From Harmothoe impar (Eukaryota; Annelida; Polychaeta; Phyllodocida; Polynoidae), in contig OX381717.1 in the NCBI GenBank assembly GCA_947462335.1, positions 47,287,523 to 47,351,522 of the forward strand: 64,000 nucleotides of DNA, written 5' to 3'. Position 1 is the stretch's first letter. Each line of letters begins with the position of its first letter. A model generated the notes under the pieces. It ran no database searches. It was given only the letters and a program-made list of their open reading frames with translations, and was not told where the DNA came from. The translations under genes were made by a program, and so were the position numbers. Positions 44,501-55,684 of this stretch are shown in pieces.

Positions 44501-44770
44501 CCGTATTGGCCCATATAAGTGCCCTTCGTAAAAATTTGCATATAAGCCTAACTCGCGTATAAACCGCACCCTTCATTTTTACAAATGGCATAAGCCACAG
44601 AGGGGGTTTGAGAATCCCTAATTTGGTACCAGAGTATATAATATAAACACCCATCTTGTTCACCTTATACACAAGGTTTTCCTGTAGGTACTTATTGATT
44701 TCAATTTCTCTATACCCATGACCACGGCTTATGCCCATTATTTGAGACCAGCTTTTTCGGAACAGTACGG
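44501..44770. mobile_element. Pogo-like TIR element, CCGTATTGGCCC end
   Basis: The left end is TA then CCGTATTGGCCCATATAAGT. The right end GGAACAGTACGGTG is a weak inverted match. Interior words (CATAAGCCACAGAGG, CTAATTTGGTACCAGAG, ACGGCTTATGCC) align with the element at 61350-61537, supporting one family. Confidence 0.6.
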
Positions 44771-44934
44771 TGTCTAGAGTGTCTGCCTGTCACAGTGTGT
44801 CCACAACCATAGACTCGTTCCATTTTTTTACACAGGCTCTGGGGCCAATATTTCCACAAGTGACAACCTGTCTGCCCAACCTCACTGCAGATGTTTTGCT
44901 CAGATCATTAAAATCACGAATCTCCCTAACATCT

Positions 44935-45185
44935 CCCCCAAAACTCCACCTGTGTTTCACCAAAGCTTTACCAAAGCTCTATCAAAGCTTCACCCATTGT
45001 CCACCGAAGCTCCACCAAGGCCCCACCAAAATTTCACCAAAGCTCTACCTAAGAACGCCAAAGCTCTACCATAGCTCCACAAAATAGCCCCAGCAAAGCT
45101 CCAGCAAAACTCTAGCTTAGCTCCAGCAAAGTTCAAGCAAACCTCCAGCAGAGCTCTAGCAAAACTACGGCAAAGCTGGCCATCA
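44935..45185. repeat. 12-bp CAAAGCTCCACC minisatellite
   Basis: About 20 drifted units (CCAAAGCTYTACC, AGCAAAGCTCCAGC). Similar in motif to 24001-24280. Confidence 0.75.
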
Positions 45186-45818
45186 AAGCTACACCTAAGC
45201 CATTGCGATTCCTATTCCATGTCCACATGAGATTTTATGTTCAATCTATTCACTTGCCAGGTATGGTACCTTGATGAACTCTTTCCAAAGCAGGTATAAA
45301 AGGTGATCCACCAAACATCAGAGATCTGGACCCTAGTATTCATTTTCAGGTACACCACCCATTTAGGGCCCGCTTTATGACAACTGATAAAGGGTGCATT
45401 CCACTGGAGGTTATCTCCTCCGTTGACTAAAGTTGGTCGTCCACTGGCTGACGTTTTTCGTTTTTAAGTGTTTAATTTGGGCAAATAATACTCTTACAAT
45501 TATAATTTATTAAACGCAGAATATGCGCGGTGCATTCCTGATAATAATCGTAGCATTCACCCAAATAATAACACTTATTGGCAAAAAAAACACCATTCCA
45601 TTGACTAGTGGGCAAGCTGCTTATGTATCCGTCACCCATGTGTACACTGCGACTTTCAGCTTTGATTGATGGGCAATGAATGAGCATCCTTTAGTCAAAT
45701 CACTCGCAGCTGAATTCTGCCTTACGATGCTCACTCAGGAAATCGGCTACACTTGGTCGAATCATTATTTGCCAGAAAACCAACTGATTTTGAGTTTTGA
45801 GGATGATTTTCTTAAAGT
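45186..45818. other. Unassigned stretch
   Basis: No recognised repeat or exon. Confidence 0.3.
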
Positions 45819-46260
45819 GTTAGGGTAGATTCACCTAGAGTCGGACACATACCTTGAGACGGACACTTGCTTATGTGGATATTAAAGCATATATTGTAAG
45901 TTATTTGTATGTAGATAATAGCAAATTTTAAGCGTTATTCTTTCCAAAAATAAACAATAGAGGTCATCTTGTATATGAATAACCTCAAATGGCACTGTCC
46001 GTCTCAGGATATGTGTCCGCCTCATGGCGAATCTAGTGACTATACATGGGTAGAAATCGACACGCACGACACGGCGACGCGGGGGGTTGTAAAGATCGAC
46101 ACGTGCGACACGGGGGGTTTAAAAATCGACGGACACAGTCAACAAGCCCATAATGCACTAGATAAAATTCGACACTGCGACACGGCACTTTTGCTAAAAA
46201 TCGACACGCCGATACGGTCAAAATTCTAGGCACCCATGTATAGTCACAATCTACCCTAAC
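45819..46260. mobile_element. TIR element with GTTAGGGTAGATT ends (host of a nested insertion)
   Basis: GTTAGGGTAGATTCACCTAG then AGTCGGACACA mirrors the right side TGTGTCCGCCTCATGGCGAA then TCTA and, after the insertion, CCCTAAC. A second inverted pair CCTTGAGACGGACA/TGTCCGTCTCAGG lies inside. Without the nested element the host is about 224 bp. Confidence 0.8.
46036..46247. mobile_element. 212-bp nested element with 6-bp target duplication
   Basis: The ends GTGACTATACATGGGT and ACCCATGTATAGTCAC are exact inverted repeats. AATCTA flanks both sides (46030-46035 and 46248-46253), splitting the host's right TIR. The interior has repeated AAATCGACACG and CGACACGG words resembling the 'GACATG' elements. 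Confidence 0.9.
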
Positions 46261-46384
46261 ATTTAAATTTGTCTAGTGGAAACTAGCCCTTATACTCACA
46301 TATGCCTCACATTCTCAGGGACCTTTGAAGGTCTACCTGTTCTACTTGACACTGGGCTGGACCCTGGCACCTCTCCAACTGTAG

Positions 46385-46480
46385 CCATGGGAGGCCAGGC
46401 CACGTGACCTTTCATGTTAAATACCACACAGACCGCCTAGTGGTGAGGTCCAGAACTAAGATGGTGTCGGATGGGAGGTT
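46385..46480. promoter_or_regulatory. E-box plus YY1-like pair, weak
   Basis: GCCACGTGACC at 46399 and AACTAAGATGGTGTCGG at 46454 resemble parts of the stronger cluster at 33341. No exon follows. Confidence 0.15.
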
Positions 46481-46600
46481 GGTGTAGGGATGTGGGGATG
46501 GGGTGTGTGGGGGGGGGGGGGGGGGTTCTAGGGTGGATGGGAGTGGGGGGGGGGGATTCTAGGGTGGATGGGAGTGGGGGCAGGGGTAGATCAGGAGGTA
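46481..46600. repeat. G-rich low-complexity region with local duplication
   Basis: G17 and G12 runs. TTCTAGGGTGGATGGGAGTG occurs twice (46527 and 46558). Confidence 0.8.
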
Positions 46601-47108
46601 AACGGGTTGAGTGGGAAGATGAGGTTACACTGAATCCCTAAACTCTACTTCAGTAAGGAAATATATCAGTCATCTCAGCAAGTCCATCAGAAGCGAATTC
46701 TAAGGTTTAGTCGATATTATTTATAGTCCCCTTCATAGGTTTTTCTTTATAGATCTACAGTGATAATGACAGGGGTTAATGAGGCAGTATGGATAATTGA
46801 GGGTTTGGTAAAGGTGGTTGTAGAAAGTATACAGTGTGAAAATACAATTGGAAGAGCATGGGCCTGTCTATATATCAAGTGCTTCAGCCCTCATTAATTA
46901 AAACCGGCACTTTTTCAAGACAATGTTTGCAAGTGCAAGTAATCAATTTCAATAGTGCTCTACCTCTGGTGCTCTATGCTTGAATTAACCATTGGTGTCC
47001 TCACATCCTGGGTGCCAGAGGATAAACAGAATTGAGATGTATCTACAACATGCAATGATTAAATCCAGAGTAATTCGCCAATTACATGGCTCTAGACCCC
47101 TAAATTCA

Positions 47109-47295
47109 ATACGGCGACATAGGCATTTCTTAAAATCTACATGCGTCATGAGGCCTAGTGACATGCAACATGAGGCTTAAAAAGATAGTGACATGGGACA
47201 TAGACAGTTCTTAAAATCGACATGGGATATGAGCATTATAGACATGTGACATGGTCATTTCTTAAAATCGACATGCGACATGGGGACCCCCCCCC
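47109..47295. mobile_element. 'GACATG' element, copy 2
   Basis: CATTTCTTAAAATCGACATG-type words repeat about 4 times between GACCCCTAAATTCAATACGG and a C-tract (GGGGACCCCCCCCCC). Confidence 0.6.
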
Positions 47296-47417
47296 CTACC
47301 ATCAAGGGCCCCAATTATTACAGTGGTGCACGATGGTAGGCAGTCTATCAGCCAAAACATGCCTCCAACTGTGTAATCACTATAATTCTCCTGTAACTTT
47401 AATAATAAACATGCCTT

Positions 47418-47539
47418 CCCTCCAGGGCTAATACACCCCTTAATAGTCAGCATGATGCACTAATGCAGCACTGGGGAGTAATTCCAGAAAACAAAATTAA
47501 TGTCGCTTTAAGGCAGCATGCTGCCCTCAAAGGGTTAGG
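47418..47539. mobile_element. FB1 foldback MITE, internally deleted
   Basis: TAATACACCCCTTAATAGTC then AGCATGATGCACTAATGCAG begins inside the spacer. The right end CATGCTGCCCTCAAAGGGTT then AGG is intact. Confidence 0.55.
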
Positions 47540-47716
47540 CTAAACATGTGGTAGGAGGCAGATAGAGGTTGGTAGGATGTGTGTTGTTGGGGTGGGGGGT
47601 GGGGTGTGTATGTGTGTGATGGGGGGTGGAGATGTTAAAGTGCCGTCCATCATCCGTCCAGGTGTCTTCTGTATACACTGATGTGTAGGCGGACATGGGG
47701 AGTAGGTTGGAGATGG

Positions 47717-47977
47717 ATTAGTGAAAAAAAGGTTTGTTTCAGATTACCTGACTGACCCTATCGAAACAGGGCCGACCCTACTTTCTTTTATGCAATTATG
47801 AAGAAACTATTTATATTTTTACTTGTTTGGGGGATCAATTTTAGGTTTACAAAAATTTTGAAAACTTTTTTGTTCAATTTAAGGGTATCGTAGAGGGGCT
47901 TCAAAAGAAAATCCGACCTACCGACCCTAGACTTTCTGCCCATGTTACCTGAAACTAACTTTTTTTTTATTTGGCCT
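47717..47977. mobile_element. GGCC-ended element, copy 3 (inverted)
   Basis: GTGAAAAAAAGGTTTGTTTC then AGATTACC and GGTAGG-type partners at the right (ATGTTACCTGAAACTAACTT then TTTATTTGGCC) are the TIRs. GAAACAGGGCCGACCCTA is the reverse complement of the subterminal block in copies 1 and 2. Confidence 0.65.
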
Positions 47978-48855
47978 TACTGGAGATGGGAGGGGCAATG
48001 TCATTGAGTGAGTAGTTGACTGTGGAAAAGCCAAAAAGGTAGGAAATAAGAGCTATAGCTTTCAGATGAAGTAAAAAGGTAGGCATGAGTGGGAGAGTTT
48101 AAGGATATGCTATTTCCATCCGGTGTGTCCATGTTGTCTTTTTTAGCAAAAGATAATATTTTATATAGGATGACATCAAGGGAAGGAAAGATACGTGATC
48201 ACAGAAAATATAGACGAACATATTTTTAAAATGTATGAGTGAGTCATTCTGCTGAGCTGCGAGTCAATGTGACGATTCGCGGCTCATTCCTGGTGCTTTA
48301 GACATATAAAAAGTTCAACAACAAAAATAGTTCAACAACAAAAATAGTTCGACCCACATACCCAAATTGTTAGCATATGTTGCCTGGAACCCATTCCTTT
48401 TTTTGACCTAATTAAAGAAAAAAGCTCTAGTATTTACACCGTAATTCTTTGAGAGCAAGGGTTGCCCATTGAGACAGCTATTATCAGTGCTTATCTTGTA
48501 CAAATGTAGTACCAAGCATAATCCAATGGCTGCGCACACTAGAAGTCATGCACATTCGGAATAGCAGCAGCTCATATAGACGGTATTGGCGCTTCATTAG
48601 CGTGTCATCGTTAGTCTGGAAGCATTTTAGAATAGTTAGAAGTGGCTGCAAAAGCAACATTAAAAACATCAAATTATTCAAGAGCAGAATTCCTACAAGT
48701 ATATAATGTATACTATTTCATAGACATGCTAGATTTCTATGTACTGCAATTACATCTGTCGTGTAGTTCTTTTTCTAATTTCGTAGAACCTGACTCATCA
48801 CTTAAACCCATTTAGTCTTTATCAAAAAGAGCAACTAATAAAAGACAGCGACATT
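47978..48855. other. Unassigned stretch with a short AACAACAAAAATAGTTC repeat at 48310-48350
   Basis: Two to three copies of GTTCAACAACAAAAATA. Otherwise nothing was recognised. Confidence 0.35.
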
Positions 48856-48987
48856 CCAGCCAACAAATAAACGTTAGTTTACGTCAAAATAATGTTTTAA
48901 AACTTTATATAACGTTATGCCATAGTAAGGAGTCTTGGAGAAACGTTATGAAATGTTGTACATGTATCACGTTTTTTGTTTACTGGG
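48856..48987. mobile_element. MITE3, copy 2
   Basis: CCAGCCAACAAATAAACGTT at the left and CACGTTTTTTGTTTACTGGG at the right are TIRs. TTATGCCATAGTAAGGAGTC matches the interior of the 61907 copy. Confidence 0.8.
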
Positions 48988-49139
48988 TTAATATTACACC
49001 TATGAGACAAACAAAGTACTTACATAAAAATCATATTCTCGATCATTTCCTGACAGGAAATATGGTATTCCACCTTTGGTGATGCCTTGGGAAAATTGCC
49101 ACTTAATAGACAAGCCAAGAGGGAGAGGCACAATTCCCC

Positions 49140-49350
49140 AACTGCTCAGTTGCTATGGAAACACGTGAATGCGCATGGTCAGTTCGGCCATCATTGTTTC
49201 CGGTTTCATTCTGGAGGTCACAAAGCAAATTCTCCCTCCACCCAATATGGCTGCCCAGTGAGACAAAACCACTTCAGTCAAATAGCCTCTCACTAGGCAT
49301 TAAGGCAGCTGGGGGTCTGCCTGATCGTAGTACTGTTGTGACGTCATTAT
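49140..49350. promoter_or_regulatory. Promoter-like cluster with RFX X-box
   Basis: GTTGCTATGGAAAC (49149-49162) matches the X-box consensus bound by RFX factors, which commonly control ciliary genes. It is followed by TGCGCATG (49170, NRF1-like), TTTCCGG (49197, ETS), AATATGGCTGCC (49244, YY1-like) and TGACGTCA (49339, full CRE). Such packing suggests a promoter, but no first exon could be tied to it. Confidence 0.4.
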
Positions 49351-49469
49351 CTCAATCTCTATAAAGATCTCTCATCCCAGTGAGTGTGGGCCAGCTTGGG
49401 GACATCCTGTGGCTGAGGGCGATGGAGGGATTTCCAGACATGTTATAGATCCGTCATTCTCATACATCA

Positions 49470-49470
<1 letters not shown>

Positions 49471-49559
<89 letters not shown>

Positions 49560-49584
49560 CCCTCTCTCTCTCTCTCTCTCCCTC

Positions 49585-49622
<38 letters not shown>
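49471..49622. repeat. (CT)n microsatellite, about 150 bp
   Basis: Nearly pure CT repeats with rare GT and CC interruptions. Confidence 0.98.
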
Positions 49623-49626
<4 letters not shown>

Positions 49627-49678
49627 AGAATTCTCTGCCTGATAGAAATAGCGGTAGGTGAACCCTAACAGACCTTCG

Positions 49679-50070
49679 CAATGGACCTTGGGGGGGTAGA
49701 TGGGGGGGTCCCCATGTCGCATGTCGATTTTAAGAAATGACCATGTCGCATGTCACTAAGGAAAAAGCCATGTCACTAGTGTCACTAAAGGGAAAATGTA
49801 GGGGCACCGTAATTGATACAATTGAGCTCTTGGGGCCGTAGGCCCCAGGAAATTTTTGAAATGTGACTACTAACAAGGACGGAATTTGAAGAAAGAGTTG
49901 GGTAGCATACTTTTCACTAAATGAGAATTTTTCTATTCATGTCACTAAGCCCCATGTCACATGTCGATTTTAAGAAATGGCCATGTCACATGTCACTTAA
50001 ATGGCCATGTCCCATGTCGATTTTAAGAAATTGCCATGTCGCCATGTCGATTTTAGGGGTCGATACCCAT
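49679..50070. mobile_element. 'GACATG' element, copy 3, with 8-bp target duplication
   Basis: The direct repeat GACCTTCG flanks both ends (49671-49678 and 50071-50078). The left end is G-rich (ACCTTGGGGGGG, GATGGGGGGGTCC). The right end reads GGGGTCGATACCCAT. Arrays of CATGTCGCATGTCGATTTTA then AGAAATG occupy both sides, with a unique middle. An 8-bp duplication suggests a hAT-like mechanism. Confidence 0.75.
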
Positions 50071-50078
50071 GACCTTCG

Positions 50079-51225
50079 ATACCGCCTGAATGCACGCTGA
50101 ATGTGAAACATAACTATTTCCCCTATTTATTCCTTCTTTCTTTTCATTATTACATTCGCCTTGTCTCCACGGGAAGCTGTGGATTGTCCAATCATGCCAT
50201 TGGCTCTTTGTGGTCACGTGGGGAAAAAGAGGTCAAGCAATCACCACCAGCAGACGACATCTGGACGTGTCAACTGTATCTATTATCGCCCACGGCCTCA
50301 GGTCTCACAACAGAGAATTGGCTGCATTTATGATGAGAAAGCATCAGGTATTAATCTATACTACAGCGCCATATTCTTATTCTCCGGAGGCTTATTCAAA
50401 GGGGAGACTGTACCCTTTTGACCCTGAGATGAATTATTGAATCATGGATTTCTGGTTTTGATGATGAATCTAGAGCTGTGAGGAAGAATAATCAGCAAGA
50501 AAATAGATTTCCCTGTGTTCCGCCATTCCCACGTTGTCCTTGGTTTTAGTGGGTTCTCACTATATATAACGATTGTCAGCACTTTTGGTGATCGAGTAAG
50601 AATTGTACAGGGCCTTCCATGAATTATGTACCGATACGCACCAAGAGAGGTGGGTGGTACATTCTACGTGGACGACCCCTCTTAATGTGTACAATAGCTT
50701 CAGGGGCTCTGAGGGTTCATTTCTGGAGGAATGGTAAGTTTCAATCATCTCATCCAATACCCCCAATAAGCACCATGGCAGTTGAAGCAGAGCTTTACTT
50801 TTATTGAACAACACAACTGTGTTTAAATATCAATATCATAAATGTGACCTGAGCAAAGCCATTGCATGTCTGCTAACATATACATCATAATTCAAAGGTC
50901 AGTGGCAATGAACTCAAATAAGGTCACAAGCAATTATGGAATTGAAACATCAAGTATGTTTTATCAGTATTTATTCAACGCACACTTAAGTACTTAGTCA
51001 CTCGTATAATATGCCCCATACCACCCTGTGTGATATCGGTGGGATTTTAATCAATATCTAAGTGTAAAGGGTTCTAATGCTTTGTGATTGTGCCTGTTAC
51101 CAGAATGGTTTATGTTTTCTTTCAATCATATGCCATATAGTAGGGGCGTGGGGAGCAAATATTTATTTGAGGGCCAAGTTCATCCAGACTTGATGAGAGT
51201 CTAGATGCAGGACGGTATAGCCCTA
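50079..51225. other. Unassigned stretch
   Basis: A CACGTG E-box next to CATTGGC lies near 50197-50220. No exon or repeat family was recognised. Confidence 0.3.
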
Positions 51226-51433
51226 CACAGAAAAAAGAAAAAGAGTCAAAAGGAAGTCCAGACTGCCCCTGGCCCTTATATGACTCCTTTCGGGGAGCTG
51301 GGATTTATGTGACTCTCTTAGGTTACTCGCTTAGGCCAGCCAGGGAGCCATGTGACTCCCTTTGTCAGCCAGGGCTGCCCTAGAGAAAGGAGTCATTCTG
51401 GAGGCGACCCGGACTCCCTTTCGACTTTCTGTG
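51226..51433. mobile_element. 208-bp TIR element, CACAGAAAAAAG ends
   Basis: CACAGAAAAAAGAAAAAGAG then TCAAAAGGAAGTCC and GGACTCCCTTTCGACTTTCT then GTG are inverted repeats flanked by TA. The interior repeats TATGACTCC/GGAGTCAT words. Confidence 0.8.
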
Positions 51434-51825
51434 TACGTCCATGGCATATGTATCATTAGGATAAATTGGGATGCAAATTGTCCCCGCTACCATCATGTGG
51501 AAGCTGGCACAGGCAGCTCTCGCGAGATGTTGGTTTTGCTCTCAGAGTACAGAGTGTTATTGGCATATATTGGTGTCCAGGAGTGGGGTGCCAACCTAAA
51601 TCTCAGTTCGACCCTCAAAATGTCTCCAAAACGATTCTTCTTCGAGCATCAGACATTTCAGCGAGAGTCAGTAAATACATGCTGAACTCTTCTCAATGAG
51701 TCCAGCATTCCCAGACTGTAATAGAGCCTGCACTCTCTTTTATGACTCCAATAGTCCAGCATTGAATCCTTACCACAGCTATGCAGACTGCAGACGTTTC
51801 CATCTACAGCCACTACTGCTCTTCG

Positions 51826-51987
51826 GGTGTAGCTAACATGAGTGCACAGACAAATTTTCTAACTATATAATCTTAATAAATCTTAAAAAGCAGTGATCTT
51901 AAATCACCTTAACCCTAAGATTATAAATCAAGATTATATTAAGATTATGGTTAGAACATTAGTCCGTGCACTCACATGAGCTACACC
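51826..51987. mobile_element. 162-bp TIR element, GGTGTAGCT ends
   Basis: The left GGTGTAGCTAACATGAGTGC then ACAGAC and the right GTCCGTGCACTCACATGAGC then TACACC pair over about 50 bp. The arms contain AATCTTAAT words also found in the 5812-6209 element. Confidence 0.85.
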
Positions 51988-52075
51988 GTATTTGCACAGC
52001 GTACCCAACCCCCTTCTCACCCCCCCTTCCATTCTCATCCTCATCCTCATCCAGCCTACAACACATCCATATCCT

Positions 52076-52200
52076 CCTTGGCCAATCACCACCAACCTAA
52101 CATGCCAGGACGTCTAACACAGCCTCTGATTGGTCGACGTTGGTCACATGTCACGCGATAGGGCCTGTGATTGGCGGAGACAATGGCCTGGCATGGGGCC
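52076..52200. promoter_or_regulatory. Cluster of three CCAAT boxes
   Basis: GGCCAATCA (52080), GATTGGTCG (52128) and GATTGGCGG (52171), with a CGACG/CACGCG patch between, are spaced 40-50 bp apart. That is compatible with NF-Y binding. No exon was assigned. Confidence 0.2.
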
Positions 52201-52987
52201 TGGAGGGAAGGGCTCAGGTTTCCCAGTCCTCAGAGACTATACTATTATAGGCAGGTCTTTCACACAAGGCAGCACTACCAATCAGTGCTCTACTGTAGGA
52301 CTAACCCATAGCAAAGCCATCTATTGGAGGCTTCCCATGGGATAACTGTCATTATTTCTTAGTTGCATGTTCACATCTGACTTGCTTTATTTGAACCTTT
52401 TGCCTCAAACTGACGACACCGATAACGGAGATCTGACAATTATCTGGACCTGGTTCATAGAAATTGCTTGTTCTGGGTTTGATAGCTGACTCGCAGATGG
52501 GAATCTGTAGATAATCACATTAATTAATGCGCTGCGAGACGAGATGAGAATTAAATCTCTCAGCGCGATGTTTCCAATGTCCTCTGCTAAGAATGAATGG
52601 TTTCACAGAAGTAGCAGAGTGACCAGTTGATGATGCATCCCCACGCTGCCCATTGTATATGGAGGCGAGGGTATAATCTATTTACACTTAAAGGTGCAGG
52701 GTCTAATATCAATTAGTGAGCTCTCCTATATAGTTGCATATTGTGTGTCGGGTGTATTGGTTTATATCAATTATCAAAGTTTCCTATACATATGATAATT
52801 ATATTTTAATGTCATTTTATATAATCATTTCTTTCATACACCAAGCATTGAGTAAAGGCAATACTTTAGGTTTGGCATTGCAAAAAAAGGATGGTTTATG
52901 GACTATAAAATATGGGTCACTATCAACTGGCACTACCCAGTCTCTACTAGTAGATCTGTAAGCCAACGCTGCAGCTGACAACGAATG

Positions 52988-53285
52988 TCTTAACCCTTTA
53001 AGGATTTCTATAAGCAGCATATGTCGTCATAATGTGCCAAAATATGGCTATGAATTATATCAAAAGCACTGCAAAGATACATCATGGTATTGCATCAGGA
53101 GTGTATCAGCCACATAGTGTCAGCACGAAGTATGAATGCAGCCCTGATAAGTTACTTGCAAGGGTTGCATTCAATTCAATTCAATTCAATATTCTTTAAA
53201 GAAAGTGCTTATAAATTTGAAATTAAAATTGGCCTGTATTTTTCTTGTCCCAGCATGAATGCATCACAACACCAAAGGGTATAGC
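52988..53285. mobile_element. FB1 foldback MITE copy in U1
   Basis: TTAACCCTTTAAGGATTTCT starts at the same unit position as the FB1 copy in U3 (57301), after CTGCAGCTGACA / TTGCAGCTGACA. The insertion therefore predates the duplication. It also has an (ATTCA)n expansion at 53168-53190. Confidence 0.7.
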
Positions 53286-53349
53286 ACCATGAAATACTTG
53301 ACCATCCTAAAAGCCTTGGTAAATAGACTAGTCGATAGGGTGGGGATAT

Positions 53350-53423
53350 CCCAGCTAACAAAAAAACGTTATTTTACGTCAAAATAACGTTATAAAATTT
53401 GGTATTTTTTTTTGTTTACTGGG
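53350..53423. mobile_element. MITE3, copy 3 (deleted to 74 bp) in U1
   Basis: CCCAGCTAACAAAAAAACGT and TTTTTTTTGTTTACTGGG are the ends, with AT on each side. U3 has the uninterrupted site GCAGGATATGTCAGCAG at 57564, so it inserted into U1 after duplication. Confidence 0.85.
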
Positions 53424-53821
53424 ATGCCATGCAGGCTGTGGGGATGATTATGGAGACACAGAGAATGAATGATCAGTGCCCCAACTACAGCCAACTCTTC
53501 GTAATAAATGGGAAGGGGAGCCAGGGACAGATAGCGAAGCAGGCATATATGCTGTCAGAAAGGTGTGTGATCCAGGGTGCTCAGAGACTGGAGGGAACAA
53601 AGACAAGTGGGCCTGAAATAGATCCGTAGGGCTTGAATGCTGCTAGTCTCATATTTGCTAATCTAAGGCCTAAGGCAGGTGGTCTGACATCTGTAGAGTC
53701 CAAAGGTGGGTGGCCTAATATCTGCAGCATCCAACTACAAGTGGGTCCCCATCTTGGGGTTGCAGTGGCAGGGGCACTACAATATATGCAGGTGGCCTCT
53801 AGTATGCTACAGGGGCCTCTT

Positions 53822-54082
53822 TAAGAACAACTGCCGAATCTGTCCAAAAGAAATCGTCAATAGTGTCATATTTTGCAATTGACGATGGTATTCCTCATCA
53901 TCTACAGGTGGTACATAGATACCTATTTCTATGTATTTTAATGTGATTTCTTGTGAAAGGGATCTCTTATTATGATCGTCAGACCCGGCTTTTTTACGGC
54001 ACTTTTTACCCGTCGTTCTGAAAGAGGCCCCTGGGCTCAATGAAACTAAGCTGACTGGCCGGAGGGCTGCCAATCTCAACAT
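53822..54082 (-). CDS. Open frame fragment, unrecognised, possibly decayed coding
   Basis: A minus frame of up to 91 codons ends TAG at about 53819. Its C-terminal half lies in sequence specific to U1 and reads like protein (IEIGIYVPPVDDEEYHRQLQ, then ISFGQIRQLF). The FGQ..QLF string loosely recalls the FGQTPxQLF motif of BEACH domains, but the TP is missing and the rest does not confirm it. The N-terminal half lies in the repeated unit and is unlikely to be coding. Confidence 0.15.
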
Positions 54083-54272
54083 ACTCTGTATCCTCTGAAA
54101 TGTACTTTACTTGTAAGTCAGTGAGGCAGCATTTGCAGCTTTACAACAAGTCCACATTTATATTCAATAGCATGTGAGAGTCTGAGTATTGAAAGCTTCC
54201 ATAGAAATTGGCACACCCATATTTTTTTTATGTAAATATTCCACATACCAATGCCACCCACAAAGCAGGCCT

Positions 54273-54677
54273 GACAATTACCAGGACCTGGTTCACAAAC
54301 ATTGCTCATTCCAGTTTGACAGAGGTTTCACAGATGGGAATCTGCAGATAATTACATTAATTAACGCATGGCGAGAAGAGATGAGAATTAAATCTCTCAG
54401 CGCAATGTTTCCAATGTCCTGCACTAAGAATGAATGGTTTCACAGAAGTAGCAGAATAACCAGTTGATGATGCATCCCCACGCTGCCCATTGTATATGGA
54501 GGCAGGGATATAATCTATTCACACTAAAGTGAGTCTGTATAAAATTCTAATTAGCAAGATTTGCTACATATTTGTGACAGGAGTTAGGTCTACATTATCC
54601 ATCAAAGTTTCTTAGAATTATAGTTGTCTGTCAGGCATATCGGTCTACATTAATCACCAATGGCTCCCTGTGCATAT
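54273..54677 (+). repeat. Tandem duplication unit U2 (truncated by a transposon)
   Basis: GACAATTACCAGGACCTGGT, TGGGAATCTGCAGATAATTA, CAATGTTTCCAATGTCCTGC and CAGTTGATGATGCATCCCCA match U1. The unit stops at the left end of the 2.15-kb element at 54678. Confidence 0.85.
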
Positions 54678-55684
54678 CCCAGCAAACTGGGGTGATCCCC
54701 GGCCATGACTGGTGATGCATGGTGACTACTATTTGAGTGATCACACACTGAGTGACAATGCGCCACTGCTGGTGAGTCTCACTCAGTATGGCGACTCATC
54801 ACTCATCTCGCCACTGTGGTGATCACACGCTGAGTGACAATGCGCCACTCCTGGTGAGTCTCACTCAGCATGGCTACATATCACTCATCTTGCCACTGTG
54901 GTGATCACAAGCTGAGTGACAATGCGCCACTCCTGGTGAGTCTCACTCAGCATGGCGACATATCACTCATCTTGCCACGGTGGTGATCACACGCTGAGTG
55001 ACAATGCGCCACTCCTGGTGAGTCTCACTCAGCATGGTGACTCTTCACTCATTTTCCAACTGTGGTGAGCTCACTCAGCATCACCAGGATAATAGCATTG
55101 GAGGTATACTGCTTGTATTTTGCAGAGGGGGAATAGAAGTTGATTTTGATTTCATCAATATTATCACACGTATGGACCAGATTTTTACATGATTATAATC
55201 ATTATGAAAATATGCACATCATGAAAGCCAACAACATGATTTTAGATTAAGATTTAAGACAGAAAATACAATTTTCCTTTGTCTATGGGACTTAACACTG
55301 AAAAGAAATCATATACATTTTACATAGTATATAGACATTGATCAGCCTTGCTCTAACAAGAATAGGAAAGTATGATATCCAATGACCATCATGGTATCAT
55401 ATAATTATGAGTAACAAGTAAGGATTTCAACAGTATGGTAAAACATTCTTGCATTGAGTGATAAAAGGGGAACTTTCTTTGTCTGACCAACATGGCAGCT
55501 CTCACTCAGCATGGCACATTATCACTCACAGTCGCCAACATGGTTCTCACTCACTGAGTGACTAGGCGCCACTCATGGTGAGTCTCACTCAGGATGGCGC
55601 ATGATCACTCACGGTCACACACATCCTGGTTTCCTGAGTTCTGATTGGTCCATTTCAAATTTCCCACCCTTTTTTTTGTTCTCA

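Larger units (their letters stand above)
52320..54272 (+). repeat. Tandem duplication unit U1 (about 1.85 kb period)
   Basis: Landmarks in order: GACAATTATCTGGACCTGGT (52435), ATGTTTCCAATGTCCT (52568), CAGTTGATGATGCATCCCCA (52625), the FB1 copy, AGCACCATGAA, GATTATGGAGACACAGAGAA (53446), and GTCCRAA-rich 33-bp repeats (53620-53810). The landmarks recur in U2, U3 and U4 in the same order and orientation. Confidence 0.85.

Noticed and set aside
51362..51699. Plus-strand frames of 107 and 77 codons
   Set aside because: They start within the TIR of the 208-bp element and overlap each other in different frames; no splice or homology support.
54690..55070. Direct-repeat array resembling a CRISPR
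   Set aside because: Units are 81 bp with no constant-repeat and unique-spacer pattern, lie inside a TIR element, and the genome is eukaryotic.
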